Shown: positions 51,452-63,956 of the stretch, piece by piece | Position numbering within the stretch: the first letter of the stretch is position 1 | How the letters are laid out: each line of letters starts with the position of its first letter | Source of the DNA: Stenurella melanura | Lineage: Eukaryota; Arthropoda; Insecta; Coleoptera; Cerambycidae | Direction of reading: 5' to 3' | Length of the DNA stretch: 64,000 nucleotides | Assembly: GCA_963583905.1 (NCBI GenBank) | Contig: OY757309.1 | Coordinates: 123,055,660-123,119,659 of the forward strand | Program-made: the position numbers and the translations under genes | Notes under the pieces: generated by a model | Databases searched by the model: none | Seen by the model: the letters and a program-made list of their open reading frames with translations, nothing else | What the model was told of the DNA's origin: nothing

Positions 51452-52402
51452 AAAATTATCCGCCGTGCTGAGGCGGTTCGAAATGGTTCTATAAGATATT
51501 GGCGTAAAATCAACCGTTACCGAGTAAAATGGGTGAATAGTGGATTTTCATGTTAGCCCGCAATAAGACGAAAACTGAACTTCGTCTATTCAGAATATGT
51601 TATTTACCCATTTTATAGGTCTCGACGAGTTGGTTTGGAATGACTCTATATGAATTTTTCATAAAATCAATCGTTATCCAGCAAAATGGACTAACATGTA
51701 AATTTTCATAGGAGAACTCGTAGTGAATCAAAACCTAAACTTTGTCTGATCGGAAAAAGTTATATAGAAAAATTATTCGCCGTGATGAGGCGGTTCGAAA
51801 TGGTTCTATAAGATATTGGCGTAAAATCAACCGTTACCGAGTAAAATGGGTGAATAGTGGATTTTCATGTAAGCCCACAATAAGACGAAAACTGAACTTC
51901 GTCTATTCAGAATATGTTATTTTCCAATTTTATAGGTCTCGACGAGTTGGTTTGGAACTATTCTATATGAATTTTTCATAAAATCAATCGTTATCCAGCA
52001 AAATGGACTAACATGTAAATTTTCATAGGAGAGCTCGTAGTGAATCAAAACCTAAACTTCGTCTGATCGGAAAAAGTTATAAAGAAAAATTATTCACCGT
52101 GATGAGGCGGTTAGAAATGGTTCTATAAGATATTGGCGTAAAATCAACTGTTACCGAGTAAAATGGGTGAATAGTGGATTTTCATGTAAGCCCACAATAA
52201 GACGAAAACTGAACTTCGTCTATTCAGAATATGTTATTTACCAATTTTATAGGTCTCGACGAGTTGGTTTGGAACTATTCTATATGAATTTTTCATAAAA
52301 TCAATGGTTATCCAGCAAAATGAACTAACATGTTAATCTTCATAGGAGAGCTCGTAGTGAATCAAAACCTAAACTTCGTCTGATCGGAAAAAGTTATATA
52401 GA
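51452..52402 (+). repeat. 951-bp tandem duplication, second copy
   Basis: It starts with a hybrid monomer (51452-51768): its first bases have the T16 loop GTGCTGAGG and the remainder is T13. T14 and T15 follow, the latter with a private GGTTAGAAATGG (52107). The crossover lies between about 51474 and 51514, where the T16 feature CCGCTACC is already replaced by CCGTTACC. It is a clean three-monomer unequal exchange. Confidence 0.85.
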
Positions 52403-55400
52403 AAAATTATCCGCCGTGCTGAGGCGGTTCGAAATGGTTCTATAAGATATTGGCGTAAAATCAACCGCTACCGAGTAAAATGGGTGAATAGAGAATTTTC
52501 ATGTCAGCCCGTATAAGACGAAAACTGAACTTCGTCTATTCAGAAAATGTTATTTACCAATTTTATAGGTCTCCACGAGTTGGTTTGAAATGACTCTGTA
52601 TGAATTTTTCATAAAGTCAATCGTAATCCAGCAAAATGGACTAACGTGTAAATTTTCATAGGAGAGCTCGTGGTGAATCAAAACCTAAACTTCGTCTGAT
52701 CGGAAAAAGTTATATAGAAAAATTATCCGCCGCGGTGAGGCGGTTCGAAATGGTTCTATAAGATATTGGCGTAAAATCAACCGTTACCGAGTAAAATGGG
52801 TGAATAGTGAATTTTCATGTCAGCCCGTAATAAGACGAAAACTGAACTTCGTCTATTCAGAAAATGTTATTTACCAATTTTATAGGTCTCGACGAGTTGG
52901 TTTGAAATGACTCTGTATGAATTTTTCATAAAATCAATTGTTATCCAGAAAAATGGACTAACATGTAAATTTTCAATGCAGAGCTCGTAGTGAATCAAAA
53001 CCTAAACTTCGTCTAATCGGAAAAAGTTATATAGAAAAATTATCCGCCGTGATGAGGCGGTTCGAAATGGTTCTATAAGATATTGGCGTGAAATCATCCG
53101 TTACCGAGTAAAATGGGTGAATAATGGATTTTCATGTTAGCCCGCAATAAGACGAAAACTGAACTTCGTCTATTCAGAATATGTTATTTACCAATTTTAT
53201 AGGTCTCGACGAGTTGGTTTGGAATGACTCTATATGAATTTTTCATAAAATCAATTGTTATCCAGCAAAATGGACTAACATGTTAATCTTCATAGGAGAG
53301 CTCGTAGTGAATCAAAACCTAAACTTCGTCCGATCGGAAAAAGTTATATAGAAAAACTATCCGCCGTTATGAGGCGGTTCGAAATGGCTCTATAAGATAT
53401 TGGCGTAAAATCAACCGTTACCGAGTAAAATGGGTGAATAGTGAATTTTCATGTCAGCCCGTAATAAGACGAAAACTGAACTTCGTCTATTCAGAAAATG
53501 TTATTTACCAATTTTATAGGTCTCGACGAGTTGGTTTGAAATGACTCTGTATGAATTTTTCATAAAATCAATCGTTATCCAGCAAAATGGACTAACATGT
53601 AAATTTTCATAGGATAGCTCGTGGTGAATCAAAACCTAAACTTCGCCTGATCGGAAAAAGTTATATAGAAAAATTATCCGCCGTGATGAGGCAGATCGAA
53701 ATGGTTCTATAAGATATTGGCGTAAAATCAACCGTTACCGAGTAAAATGGGTGAATAGTGGATTTTCATGTTAGCCCGCAATAAGACGAAAACTGAACTT
53801 CGTCTATTCAGAATATGTTATTTACCAATTTTATAGGTCTCGACGAGTTGGTTTGGAACTATTCTATATGAATTTTTCATAAAATCAATCGTTATCCAGC
53901 AAAATGGACTAACATGTAAATTTTCATAGGAGAGCTCGTAGTGAATCAAAACCTAAACTTCGTCTGATCGGAAAAAGTTATATAGAAAAATTATCCGCCG
54001 TGATGAGGCGGTTCGAAATGGCTCTATAAAATATTGGCGTAAAATCAACCGTTACCGAGTAAAATGGGTGAATAGTGGATTTTCATGTCAGCCCGTATAA
54101 GACGAAAACTGAACTTCGTCTATTCAGAATATGTTATTTACCAATTTTATAGGTCTCGACGAGTTGGTTTGAACTGATTCTATATGAATTTTTCATAAAA
54201 TCAATCGTTATCCAGCAAAATGGACTAACATGTAAATTTTCATAGGAGAGCTCGTAGTGAATCAAAACCTAAACTTGGTCTGATCGGAAAAAGTTATATA
54301 GAAAAATTATCCGCCGTGATGAGGCGGTTCGAAATGGCTCTATAAGATATTGGCGTAAAATCAACCGTTACCGAGTAAAATGGGTGAATAGTGAATTTTC
54401 ATGTCAGCCCGTATAAGACGAAAACTGAACTTCGTCTTTCAGAAAATGTTTTTTACCAATTTTATAGGTCTCGACGAGTTGGTTTGAAATGACTCTGTAT
54501 GAATTTTTCATAAAAACAATTGTTATCCAGCAAAATGGACTAACATGTAAATTTTCAATGCAGAGCTCGTAGTGAATCAAAACCTAAACTTCGTCTGATC
54601 GGAAAAAGTTATATAGAAAAATTATCCGCCGTGATGAGGCGGTTCGAAATGGTTCTATAAGATATTGGCGTAAAATCAACCGTTACCGAGTAAAATGGGT
54701 GAATAGTGGATTTTCATGTTAGCCCGCAATAAGACGAAAACTGAACTTCGTCTATTCAGAATATGTTATTTACCAATTTTATAGGTCTCGACGAGTTGGT
54801 TTGGAATGATTCTATATGAATTTTTCATAAAATCAATCGTTATCCAGCAAAATGGTGTAACATGTAAATTTTCATAGGAGAGCTCGTAGTGAATCAAAAC
54901 CTAAACTTCGTCTGATCGGAAAAAGTTATATAGAAAAATTATCCGCCGTGATGAGGCGGTTCGAAATAGTTCTATAAGATATTGGCGTAAAATCAACCGT
55001 TACCGAGTAAAATGGGTGAATAGTGAATTTTCATGTCAGCCCGTAATAAGACGAAAACTGAACTTCGTCTATTCAGAAAATGTTATTTACCAATTTTATA
55101 GGTCTCGACGAGTTGGTTTGAAATGACTCTGTATGAATTTTTCATAAAATCAATTGTTATCCAGCAAAATGGACTAACATGTAAATTTTCAATGCAGAGC
55201 TCGTAGTGAATCAAAACCTAAACTTCGTCTAATCGGAAAAAGTTATATAGAAAAATTATCCGCCGTGATGAGGCGGTTCGAAATGGTTCTATAAGATATT
55301 GGCGTGAAATCAACCGTTACCGAGTAAAATGGGTGAATAATGGATTTTCATGTTAGCCCGCAATAAGACGAAAACTGAACTTCGTCTATTCAGAATATGT

Positions 55401-56522
55401 TATTTACCAATTTTATAGGTCTCGACGAGTTGGTTTGGAATGACTCTATATGAATTTTTCATAAAATCAATTGTTATCCAGCAAAATGGACTAACATGTT
55501 AATCTTCATAGGAGAGCTCGTAGTGAATCAAAACCTAAACTTCGTCCGATCGGAAAAAGTTATATAGAAAAATTATCCGCCGTTATGAGGCGGTTCGAAA
55601 TGGCTCTATAAGATATTGGCGTAAAATCAACCGTTACCGAGTAAAATGGGTGAATAGTGAATTTTCATGTCAGCCCGTTATAAGACGAAAACTGAACTTC
55701 GTCTATTCAGAAAATGTTATTTACCAATTTTATAGGTCTCGACGAGTTGGTTTGAAATGACTCTGTATGAATTTTTCATAAAATCAATCGTTATCCAGCA
55801 AAATGGACTAACATGTAAATTTTCATAGGATAGCTCGTGGTGAATCAAAACCTAAACTTCGCCTGATCGGATAAAGTTATATAGAAAAATTATCCGCCGT
55901 GATGAGGCGGTTCGAAATGGTTCTATAAGATATTGGCGTAAAATCAACCGTTACCGAGTAAAATGGGTGAATAGTGGATTTTCATGTTAGCCCGCAATAA
56001 GACGAAAACTGAACTTCGTCTATTCAGAATATGTTATTTACCAATTTTATAGGTCTCGACGAGTTGGTTTGGAACTATTCTATATGAATTTTTCATAAAA
56101 TCAATCGTTATCCAGCAAAATGGACTAACATGTAAATTTTCATAGGAGAGCTCGTAGTGAATCAAAACCTAAACTTCGTCTGATCGGAAAAAGTTATATA
56201 GAAAAATTATCCGCCGTGATGAGGCGGTTCGAAATGGTTCTATAAGATATTGGCGTAAAATCAACCGTTACCGAGTAAAATGGGTGAATAGTGAATTTTC
56301 ATGTCAGCCCGTAATAAGACGAAAACTGAACTTCGTCTATTCAGAAAATGTTATTTACCAATTTTATAGGTCTCGACGAGTTGGTTTGAAATGATTCTGT
56401 ATGAATTATTCATAAAATCAATTGTTATCCAGCAAAATGGACTAACATGACGTTAATCTTCATAGGAGAGCTCGTAGTGAATCAAAACCTAAACTTCGTC
56501 TGATCGGAAAAAGTTATATAGA

Positions 56523-56987
56523 AAAATTATCCGCCGTTGTCAGGCGGTTCGAAATGGCTCTATAAGATATTGGCGTAAAATCAACCGTTACCGAGTAAAA
56601 TGGGTGAATAGTGAATATTCATGTTAGCCCGCAATAAGACGAAAACTGAACTTCGTCTATTCAGAAAATGTTATTTACCAATTTTATAGGTCTCGACGAG
56701 TTGGTTTGAAATGATTCTGTATGAATTTTTCATGAAATCAATTGTTATCCAGCAAAATGGACTAACATGGACTAAAATGGACTAAGACGAAAACTGAACT
56801 TCGTCTATTCAGAATATGTTATTTACCAATTTTATAGGTCTCGACGAGTTGGTTTGGAACTATTCTATATGAATTTATCATAAAATCAATCGTTATCCAG
56901 CAAAATGGACTAACATGTAAATTTTCATAGGAGAGCTCGTAGTGAATCAAAACCTAAACTTCGTCTGATCGGAAAAAGTTATATAGA
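56523..56987 (+). repeat. Truncated fused monomer pair T29/T30, fourth copy
   Basis: It has the same 169-bp loss, with the junction at 56757-56786, and CCAGCAAAATGG in the T30 part. All four copies share the same breakpoint, so the deletion happened once and was then amplified. Confidence 0.9.
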
Positions 56988-59900
56988 AAAATTATCCGCC
57001 GTGATGAGGCGGTTCGAAATGGTTCTATAAGATATTGGCGTAAAATCAACCGTTACCGAGTAAAATGGGTGAATAGTGGATTTTCATGTTAGCCCGCAAT
57101 AAGACGAAAACTGAACTTCGTCTATTCAGAAAATGTTATTTACCAATTTTATAGGTCTCGACGAGTTGGTTTGAAATGACTGTATGAATTTTTCATAAAA
57201 TCAATTGTTATCCAGCAAAATGGACTAACATGTAAATTTTCGATGCAGAGCTCGTAGTGAATCAAAACCTAAACTTCGTCTGATCGGAAAAAGTTATATA
57301 GAAAAATTATCCGCCGTGATGAGGCGGTTCGAAATGGTTCTATAAGATATTGGCGTAAAATCAACCGTTACCGAGTAAAATGGGTGAATAGTGGATTTTC
57401 ATGTTAGCCCGCAATAAGACGAAAACTGAAATTCGTCTATTCAGAATATGTTATTTACCCATTTTATAGGTCTCGACGAGTTGGTTTGGAATGACTCTAT
57501 ATGAATTTTTCATAAAATCAATCGTTATCCAGCAAAATGGACTAACATGTAAATTTTCATAGGAGAACTCGTAGTGAATCAAAACCTAAACTTCGTCTGA
57601 TCGGAAAAAGTTATATAGAAAAATTATCCGCCGTGATGAGGCGGTTCGAAATGGTTCTATAAGATATTGGCGTAAAATCAACCGTTACCGAGTAAAATGG
57701 GTGAATAATGGATTTTCATGTAAGCCCACAATAAGACGAAAACTGAACTTCGTCTATTCAGAATATGTTATTTACCAATTTTATAGGTCTCGACGAGTTG
57801 GTTTGGAACTATTCTATATGAATTTTTCATAAAATCAATCGTTATCCAGCAAAATGGACTAACATGTAAATTTTCATAGGAGAGCTCGTAGTGAATCAAA
57901 ACCTAAACTTCGTCTGATCGGAAAAAGTTATATAGAAAAATTATCCGCCGTGATGAGGCGGTTTGAAATGGTTCTATAAGATATTGGCGTAAAATCAACC
58001 GTTACCGAGTAAAATGGGTGAATAGTGAATTTTCATGTCAGCTCGTAATAAGACGAAAACTGAACTTCGTCTATTCAGAAAATGTTATTTACCAATTTTA
58101 TAGGTCTCGACGAGTTGGTTTGAAATGACTCTGTATGAATTTTTCATAAAATCAATTGTTATCCAGCAAAATGGACTAACATGTAAATTTTCGATGCAGA
58201 GCTCGTAGTGAATCAAAACCTAAACTTCGTCTGATCGGAAAAAGTTATATAGAAAAATTATCCGCCGTGATGAGGCGGTTCGAAATTGTTCTATAAGATA
58301 TTGGCGTAAAATCAACCGTTACCGAGTAAAATGGGTGACTAGTGAATTTTCATGTCAGCCCGTAATAAGACGAAAACTGAAATTCGTCTATTCAGAAAAT
58401 GTTATTTACCAATTTTATAGGTCTCGACGAGTTGGTTTGGAATGACTCTTTTTGAATTTTTCATAAAATCAATCGTAATCCAGCAAAATGGACTAACATG
58501 TAAATTTTCAATGCAGAGCTCGTAGTGAATCAAAACCTAAACTTCGTCTGATCGGAAAAAGTTATATAGAAAAATTATCCGCCGTGATGAGGCGGTTCGA
58601 AATGGTTCTATAAGATATTGGCGTAAAATCAACCGTTACCGAGTAAAATGGGTGACTAGTGAATTTTCATGTCAGCCCGCAATAAGACGAAAACTGAACT
58701 TCGTCTATTCAGAAAATGTTATTTACCAATTTTATAGGTCTCGACGAGTTGGTTTGAAATGACTCTGTATGAATTTTTCATAAAATCAATTGTTATCCAG
58801 CAAAATGGACTAACATGTAAATTTTCAATGCTGAGCTCGTAGTGAATCAAAACCTAAACTTCGTCTGATCGGAAAAAGTTATATAGAAAAATTATCCTCC
58901 GTGATGAGGCGGTTCGAAATGGTTCTATAAGATATTGGCGTAAAATCAACCGTTACCGAGTAAAATGGGTGAATAGTGAATTTTCATGTTAGCCCGCAAT
59001 AAGACGAAAACTGAACTTCGTCTATTCAGAATATGTTATTTACCAATTTTATAGGTCTCGACGAGTTGGTTTGGAATGACTCTATATGAATTTTTCATAA
59101 AATCAATCGTTATCCAGCAAAATGGACTAACATGTAAATTTTCATAGGAGAGCTCGTAGTGAATCAAAACCTAAACTTCGTCTGATCGGAAAAAGTTATA
59201 TAGAAAAATTATCCGCCGTGATGAGGCGGTTCGAAATGGTTCTATAAGATATTGGCGTAAAATCAACCGTTACCGAGTAAAATGGGTGAATAGTGAATTT
59301 TCATGTCAGCCCGTAATAAGACGAAAACTGAACTTCGTCTATTCAGAAAATGTTATTTACCAATTTTATAGGTCTCGACGAGTTGGTTTGAAATGATTCT
59401 GTATGAATTTTTCATAAAATCACTTGTTATCCAGCAAAATGGACTAACATGTAAATTTTCATAGGAGAACTCGTAGTGAATCAAAACCTAAACTTCGTCT
59501 GATCGGAAAAAGTTATATAGAAAAATTATCCGCCGTGATGAGGCGGTTCGAAATGGTTTTATAAGATATTGGCGTAAAATCAACTGTTACCGAGTAAAAT
59601 GGGTGAATAGTGAATTTTCATGTCAGCCCGTAATAAGACGAAAACTGAACTTCGTCTATTCAGAAAATGTTATTTACCAATTTTATAGGTCTCGACGAGT
59701 TGGTTTGAAATGACTCTGTATGAATTTTTCATAAAATCACTTGTTATCCAGCAAAATGGACTAACATGTAAATTTTCATATTAGAGCTCGTGGTGAATCA
59801 AAACCTAAACTTCGTCTAATCGGAAAAAGTTATGTAGAAAAATTATCCGCCGTGATGAGGCGGTTCGAAATGGTTCTATAAGATATTGGCGTAAAATCAA

Positions 59901-62374
59901 CCGTTACCGAGTAAAATGGGTGAATAGTGGATTTTCATGTTAGCCCGCAATAAGACGAAAACTGAACTTCGTCTATTCAGAATATGTTACTTACCAATTT
60001 TATAGGTCTCGACGAGTTGGTTTGAAATGAATCTCTATGAATTTTTCATAAAATCAATTGTTATCCAGCAAAATGGACTAACATGTAAATTTTCATAGGA
60101 GAGCTCGTAGTGAATCAAAACCTAAACTTCGTCTGATCGGAAAAAGTTATATAGAAAAATTATCCGCCGTGATGAGGCGGTTCGAAATGGTTCTATAAGA
60201 TATTGGCGTAAAATCAACCGTTACCGAGTAAAATGGGTGAATAGTGAATTTTCATGTCAGCCCGTAATAAGACGAAAACTGAACTTCGTCTATTCAGAAA
60301 ATGTTATTTACCAATTTTATAGGTCTCGACGAGTTGGTTTGAAATGATTCTGTATGAATTTTTCATAAAATCACTTGTTATCCAGCAAAATGGACTAACA
60401 TGTAAATTTTCATAGGAGAACTCGTAGTGAATCAAAACCTAAACTTCGTCTGATCGGAAAAAGTTATATAGAAAAATTATCCGCCGTGATGAGGCGGTTC
60501 GAAATGGTTCTATAAGATATTGGCGTAAAATCAACCGTTACCGAGTAAAATGGGTGAATAGTGGATTTTCATGTTAGCCCGTAATAAGACGAAAACTGAA
60601 CTTCGTCTATTCAGAAAATGTTATTTACCAATTTTATAGGTCTCGACGAGTTGGCTTGAAATGACTCTTTATGAATTATTCCTAAAATCAATTGTTATCC
60701 AGCAAAATGGACTAACATGTACATTTTCAATGCAGAGCTCGTAGTGAATCAAAACGTAAATTTCGTCTGATCGGAAAAAGTTATATAGAAAAATTATCCG
60801 CCGTGATGAGGCGGCTCGAAATGGTTCTATAAGATATTGGCGTAAAATCAACCGTTACCGAGTAAAGTGGGTGAATAGTGAATTTTCATGTCAGCCCGTA
60901 ATAAGACGAAAACTGAACTTCGTCTATTCAGAAAATGTTATTTACCAATTTTATAGGTCTCGACGAGTTGGTTTGAAATGACTCTGTATGAATTTTTCAT
61001 AAAATCACTTGTTATCCAGCAAAATGGACTAACATGTAAATTTTCATAGGAGAGCTCGTGGTGAATCAAAACCTAAACTTCGTCTGATCGGAAAAAGTTA
61101 TGTAGAAAAATTATCCGCCGTGATGAGGCGGTTCGAAATGGTTCTATAAGATATTGGCGTAAAATCAACCGTTACCGAGTAAAATGGGTGAATAATGGAT
61201 TTTCATGTTAGCCCGCAATAAGACGAAAACTGAACTTCGTCTATTCAGAATATGTTACTTACCAATTTTATAGGTCTCGACGAGTTGGTTTGAAATGACT
61301 CTTTATGAATTTTTCATAAAATCAATCGTAATCCAGCAAAATGGACTAACATGTAAATTGTCATAGGAGAACTCGTAGTGAATCAAAACCTAAACTTCGT
61401 CTGATCGGAAAAAGTTATATAGAAAAATTATCCGCCGTGATGAGGCGGTTCGAAAAGGTTCTATAAGATATTGGCGTAAAATCAACCGTTACCGAGTAAA
61501 ATGGGTGAATAGTGGATTTTCATGTAAGCCCGCAATAAGACGAAAACTGAACTTCGTCTATTCAGAATATGTTATTTACCAATTTTATAGGTCTCGACGA
61601 GTTTGTTTGGAATTATTCTATATGAATTTTTCATAAAATCAATCGTTATCCAGCAAAATGGACTAACATGTAAATTTTCATAGGAGAACTCGTAGTGAAT
61701 CAAAACCTAAACTTCGTCTGATCGGAAAAAGTTATATAGAAAAATTATCCGCCGTGATGAGGCAGTTCGAAATGGTTTTATAAGATATTGGCGTAAAATC
61801 AACCGTTACCGAGTAAAATGGGTGAATAATGAATTTTCATGTCAGCCCGTAATAAGACGAAAACTGAACTTCGTCTATTCAGAAAATGTTATTTACCAAT
61901 TTTATAGGTCTCGACGAGTTGGTTTGAAATGACTCTGTATGAATTTTTCATAAAATCAATTGTTATCCAGCAAAATGGACTAACATGTAAATTTTCAATG
62001 CAGAGCTCGTAGTGAATCAAAACCTAAACTTCGTCTGATCGGAAAAAGTTATATAAAAAAATTATCCGCCGTGATGAGGCGGTTCGAAATGGTTCTATAA
62101 GATATTGGCGTAAAATCAACCGTTACCGAGTAAAATGGGTGAATAGTGGATTTTCATGTTAGCCCGCAATAAGACGAAAACTGAAATTCGTCTATTCAGA
62201 AAATGTTATTTACCAATTTTATAGGTCTCGACGAGTTGGTTTGAAATGATTCTTTATGAATTTTTCATAAAATCAATTGTTATCCAGCAAAATGGACTAA
62301 CATGTAAATCTTCATAGGAGAGCTCGTAGTGAATCAAAACCTAAACTTCGTCTGATCGGAAAAAATTATATAGA

Positions 62375-62691
62375 AAAATTATCCTCCGTGATGAGGCGGT
62401 TCGAAATGGTTCTATAAGATATTGGCGTAAAATCAACCGTTACCGAGTAAAATGGGTGAATAGTGAATTTTCATGTTAGACCGCAATAAGACGAAAACTG
62501 AACTTCGTCTATTCAGAATATGTTATTTACCAATTTTATAGGTCTCGACGAGTTGGTTTGGAATGACTCTATATGAATTTTTCATAAAATCAATCGTTAT
62601 CCAGCAAAATGGACTAACATGTAAATTTTCATAGGAGAACTCGTAGTGAATCAAAACCTAAACTTTGTCTGATCGGAAAAAGTTATATAGA
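62375..62691 (+). repeat. Hybrid monomer T2/T13 inserted after T12
   Basis: After T12, CCTCCGTG and AGTGAATTTTC of T2 appear, ending with GGAGAACTC and AACTTTGTC of T13, and T14 follows. The T13-specific TTTACCCATTT is absent. Two switches within one monomer suggest gene conversion of the 5' part of T13 by T2 rather than two crossovers. Confidence 0.7.
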
Positions 62692-63641
62692 AAAATTATT
62701 CGCCGTGATGAGGCGGTTCGAAATGGTTCTATAAGATATTGGCGTAAAATCAACCGTTACCGAGTAAAATGGGTGAATAGTGGATTTTCATGTAAGCCCA
62801 CAATAAGACGAAAACTGAACTTCGTCTATTCAGAATATGTTATTTTCCAATTTTATAGGTCTCGACGAGTTGGTTTGGAACTATTCTATATGAATTTTTC
62901 ATAAAATCAATCGTTATCCAGCAAAATGGACTAACATGTAAATTTTCATAGGAGAGCTCGTAGTGAATCAAAACCTAAACTTCGTCTGATCGGAAAAAGT
63001 TATAAAGAAAAATTATTCACCGCGATGAGGCGGTTCGAAATGGTTCTATAAGATATTGGCGTAAAATCAACTGTTACCGAGTAAAATGGGTGAATAGTGG
63101 ATTTTCATGTAAGCCCACAATAAGACGAAAACTGAACTTCGTCTATTCAGAATATGTTATTTACCAATTTTATAGGTCTCGACGAGTTGGTTTGGAACTA
63201 TTCTATATGAATTTTTCATAAAATCAATGGTTATCCAGCAAAATGAACTAACATGTTAATCTTCATAGGAGAGCTCGTAGTGAATCAAAACCTAAACTTC
63301 GTCTGATCGGAAAAAGTTATATAGAAAAATTATCCGCCGTGCTGAGGCGGTTCGAAATGGTTCTATAAGATATTGGCGTAAAATCAACCGCTACCGAGTA
63401 AAATGGGTGAATAGAGAATTTTCATGTCAGCCCGTATAAGACGAAAACTGAACTTCGTCTATTCAGAAAATGTTATTTACCAATTTTATAGGTCTCCACG
63501 AGTTGGTTTGAAATGACTCTGTATGAATTTTTCATAAAATCAATCGTAATCCAGCAAAATGGACTAACGTGTAAATTTTCATAGGAGAGCTCGTAGTGAA
63601 TCAAAACCTAAACTTCGTCTGATCGGAAAAAGTTATATAGA

Positions 63642-63956
63642 AAAATTATCCGCCGTGATGAGGCGGTTCGAAATGGCTCTATAAGATATTGGCGTAAAAT
63701 CAACCGTTACCGAGTAAAATGGGTGAATAGTGGATTTTCATGTCAGCCCGTATAAGACGAAAACTGAACTTCGTCTTTCAGAAAATGTTTTTTACCAATT
63801 TTATAGGTCTCGACGAGTTGGTTTGAAATGACTCTGTATGAATTTTTCATAAAAACAATTGTTATCCAGCAAAATGGACTAACATGTAAATTTTCAATGC
63901 AGAGCTCGTAGTGAATCAAAACCTAAACTTCGTCTGATCGGAAAAAGTTATATAGA
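63642..63956 (+). repeat. Hybrid monomer T21/T22
   Basis: It follows a T16 monomer whose end (AGCTCGTAG) is already of T20 type. The 5' part has GGCTCT, AGTGGATTTTC and GTCAGCCCGTATAAG (T21). The rest has CGTCTTTCAG, GTTTTTTACC and AAAAACAATTG (T22). It skips T17-T20 and merges T21 with T22. Confidence 0.7.

Larger units (their letters stand above)
48599..58570 (+). repeat. HOR unit 9: 32 monomers, 9,972 bp
   Basis: The order is T1, T2, T3/T4 hybrid, T5/T10 hybrid, T11-T15, T16/T13 hybrid, T14, T15, then T16-T35 complete. The length is 32 x 317 minus 172, including a private 3-bp insertion at about 56451 (CATGACGTTAAT). It lacks T6-T9 and has an extra T13-T15 block. It carries the longest uninterrupted run of the reference order at its 3' side. 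Confidence 0.85.

Noticed and set aside
60669..60851. 60-codon open frame on the minus strand
   Set aside because: It is a chance stop-free stretch in a T7/T8 copy, created by the private C-to-G change at about 60755. Sister copies of the same monomers do not keep it open.
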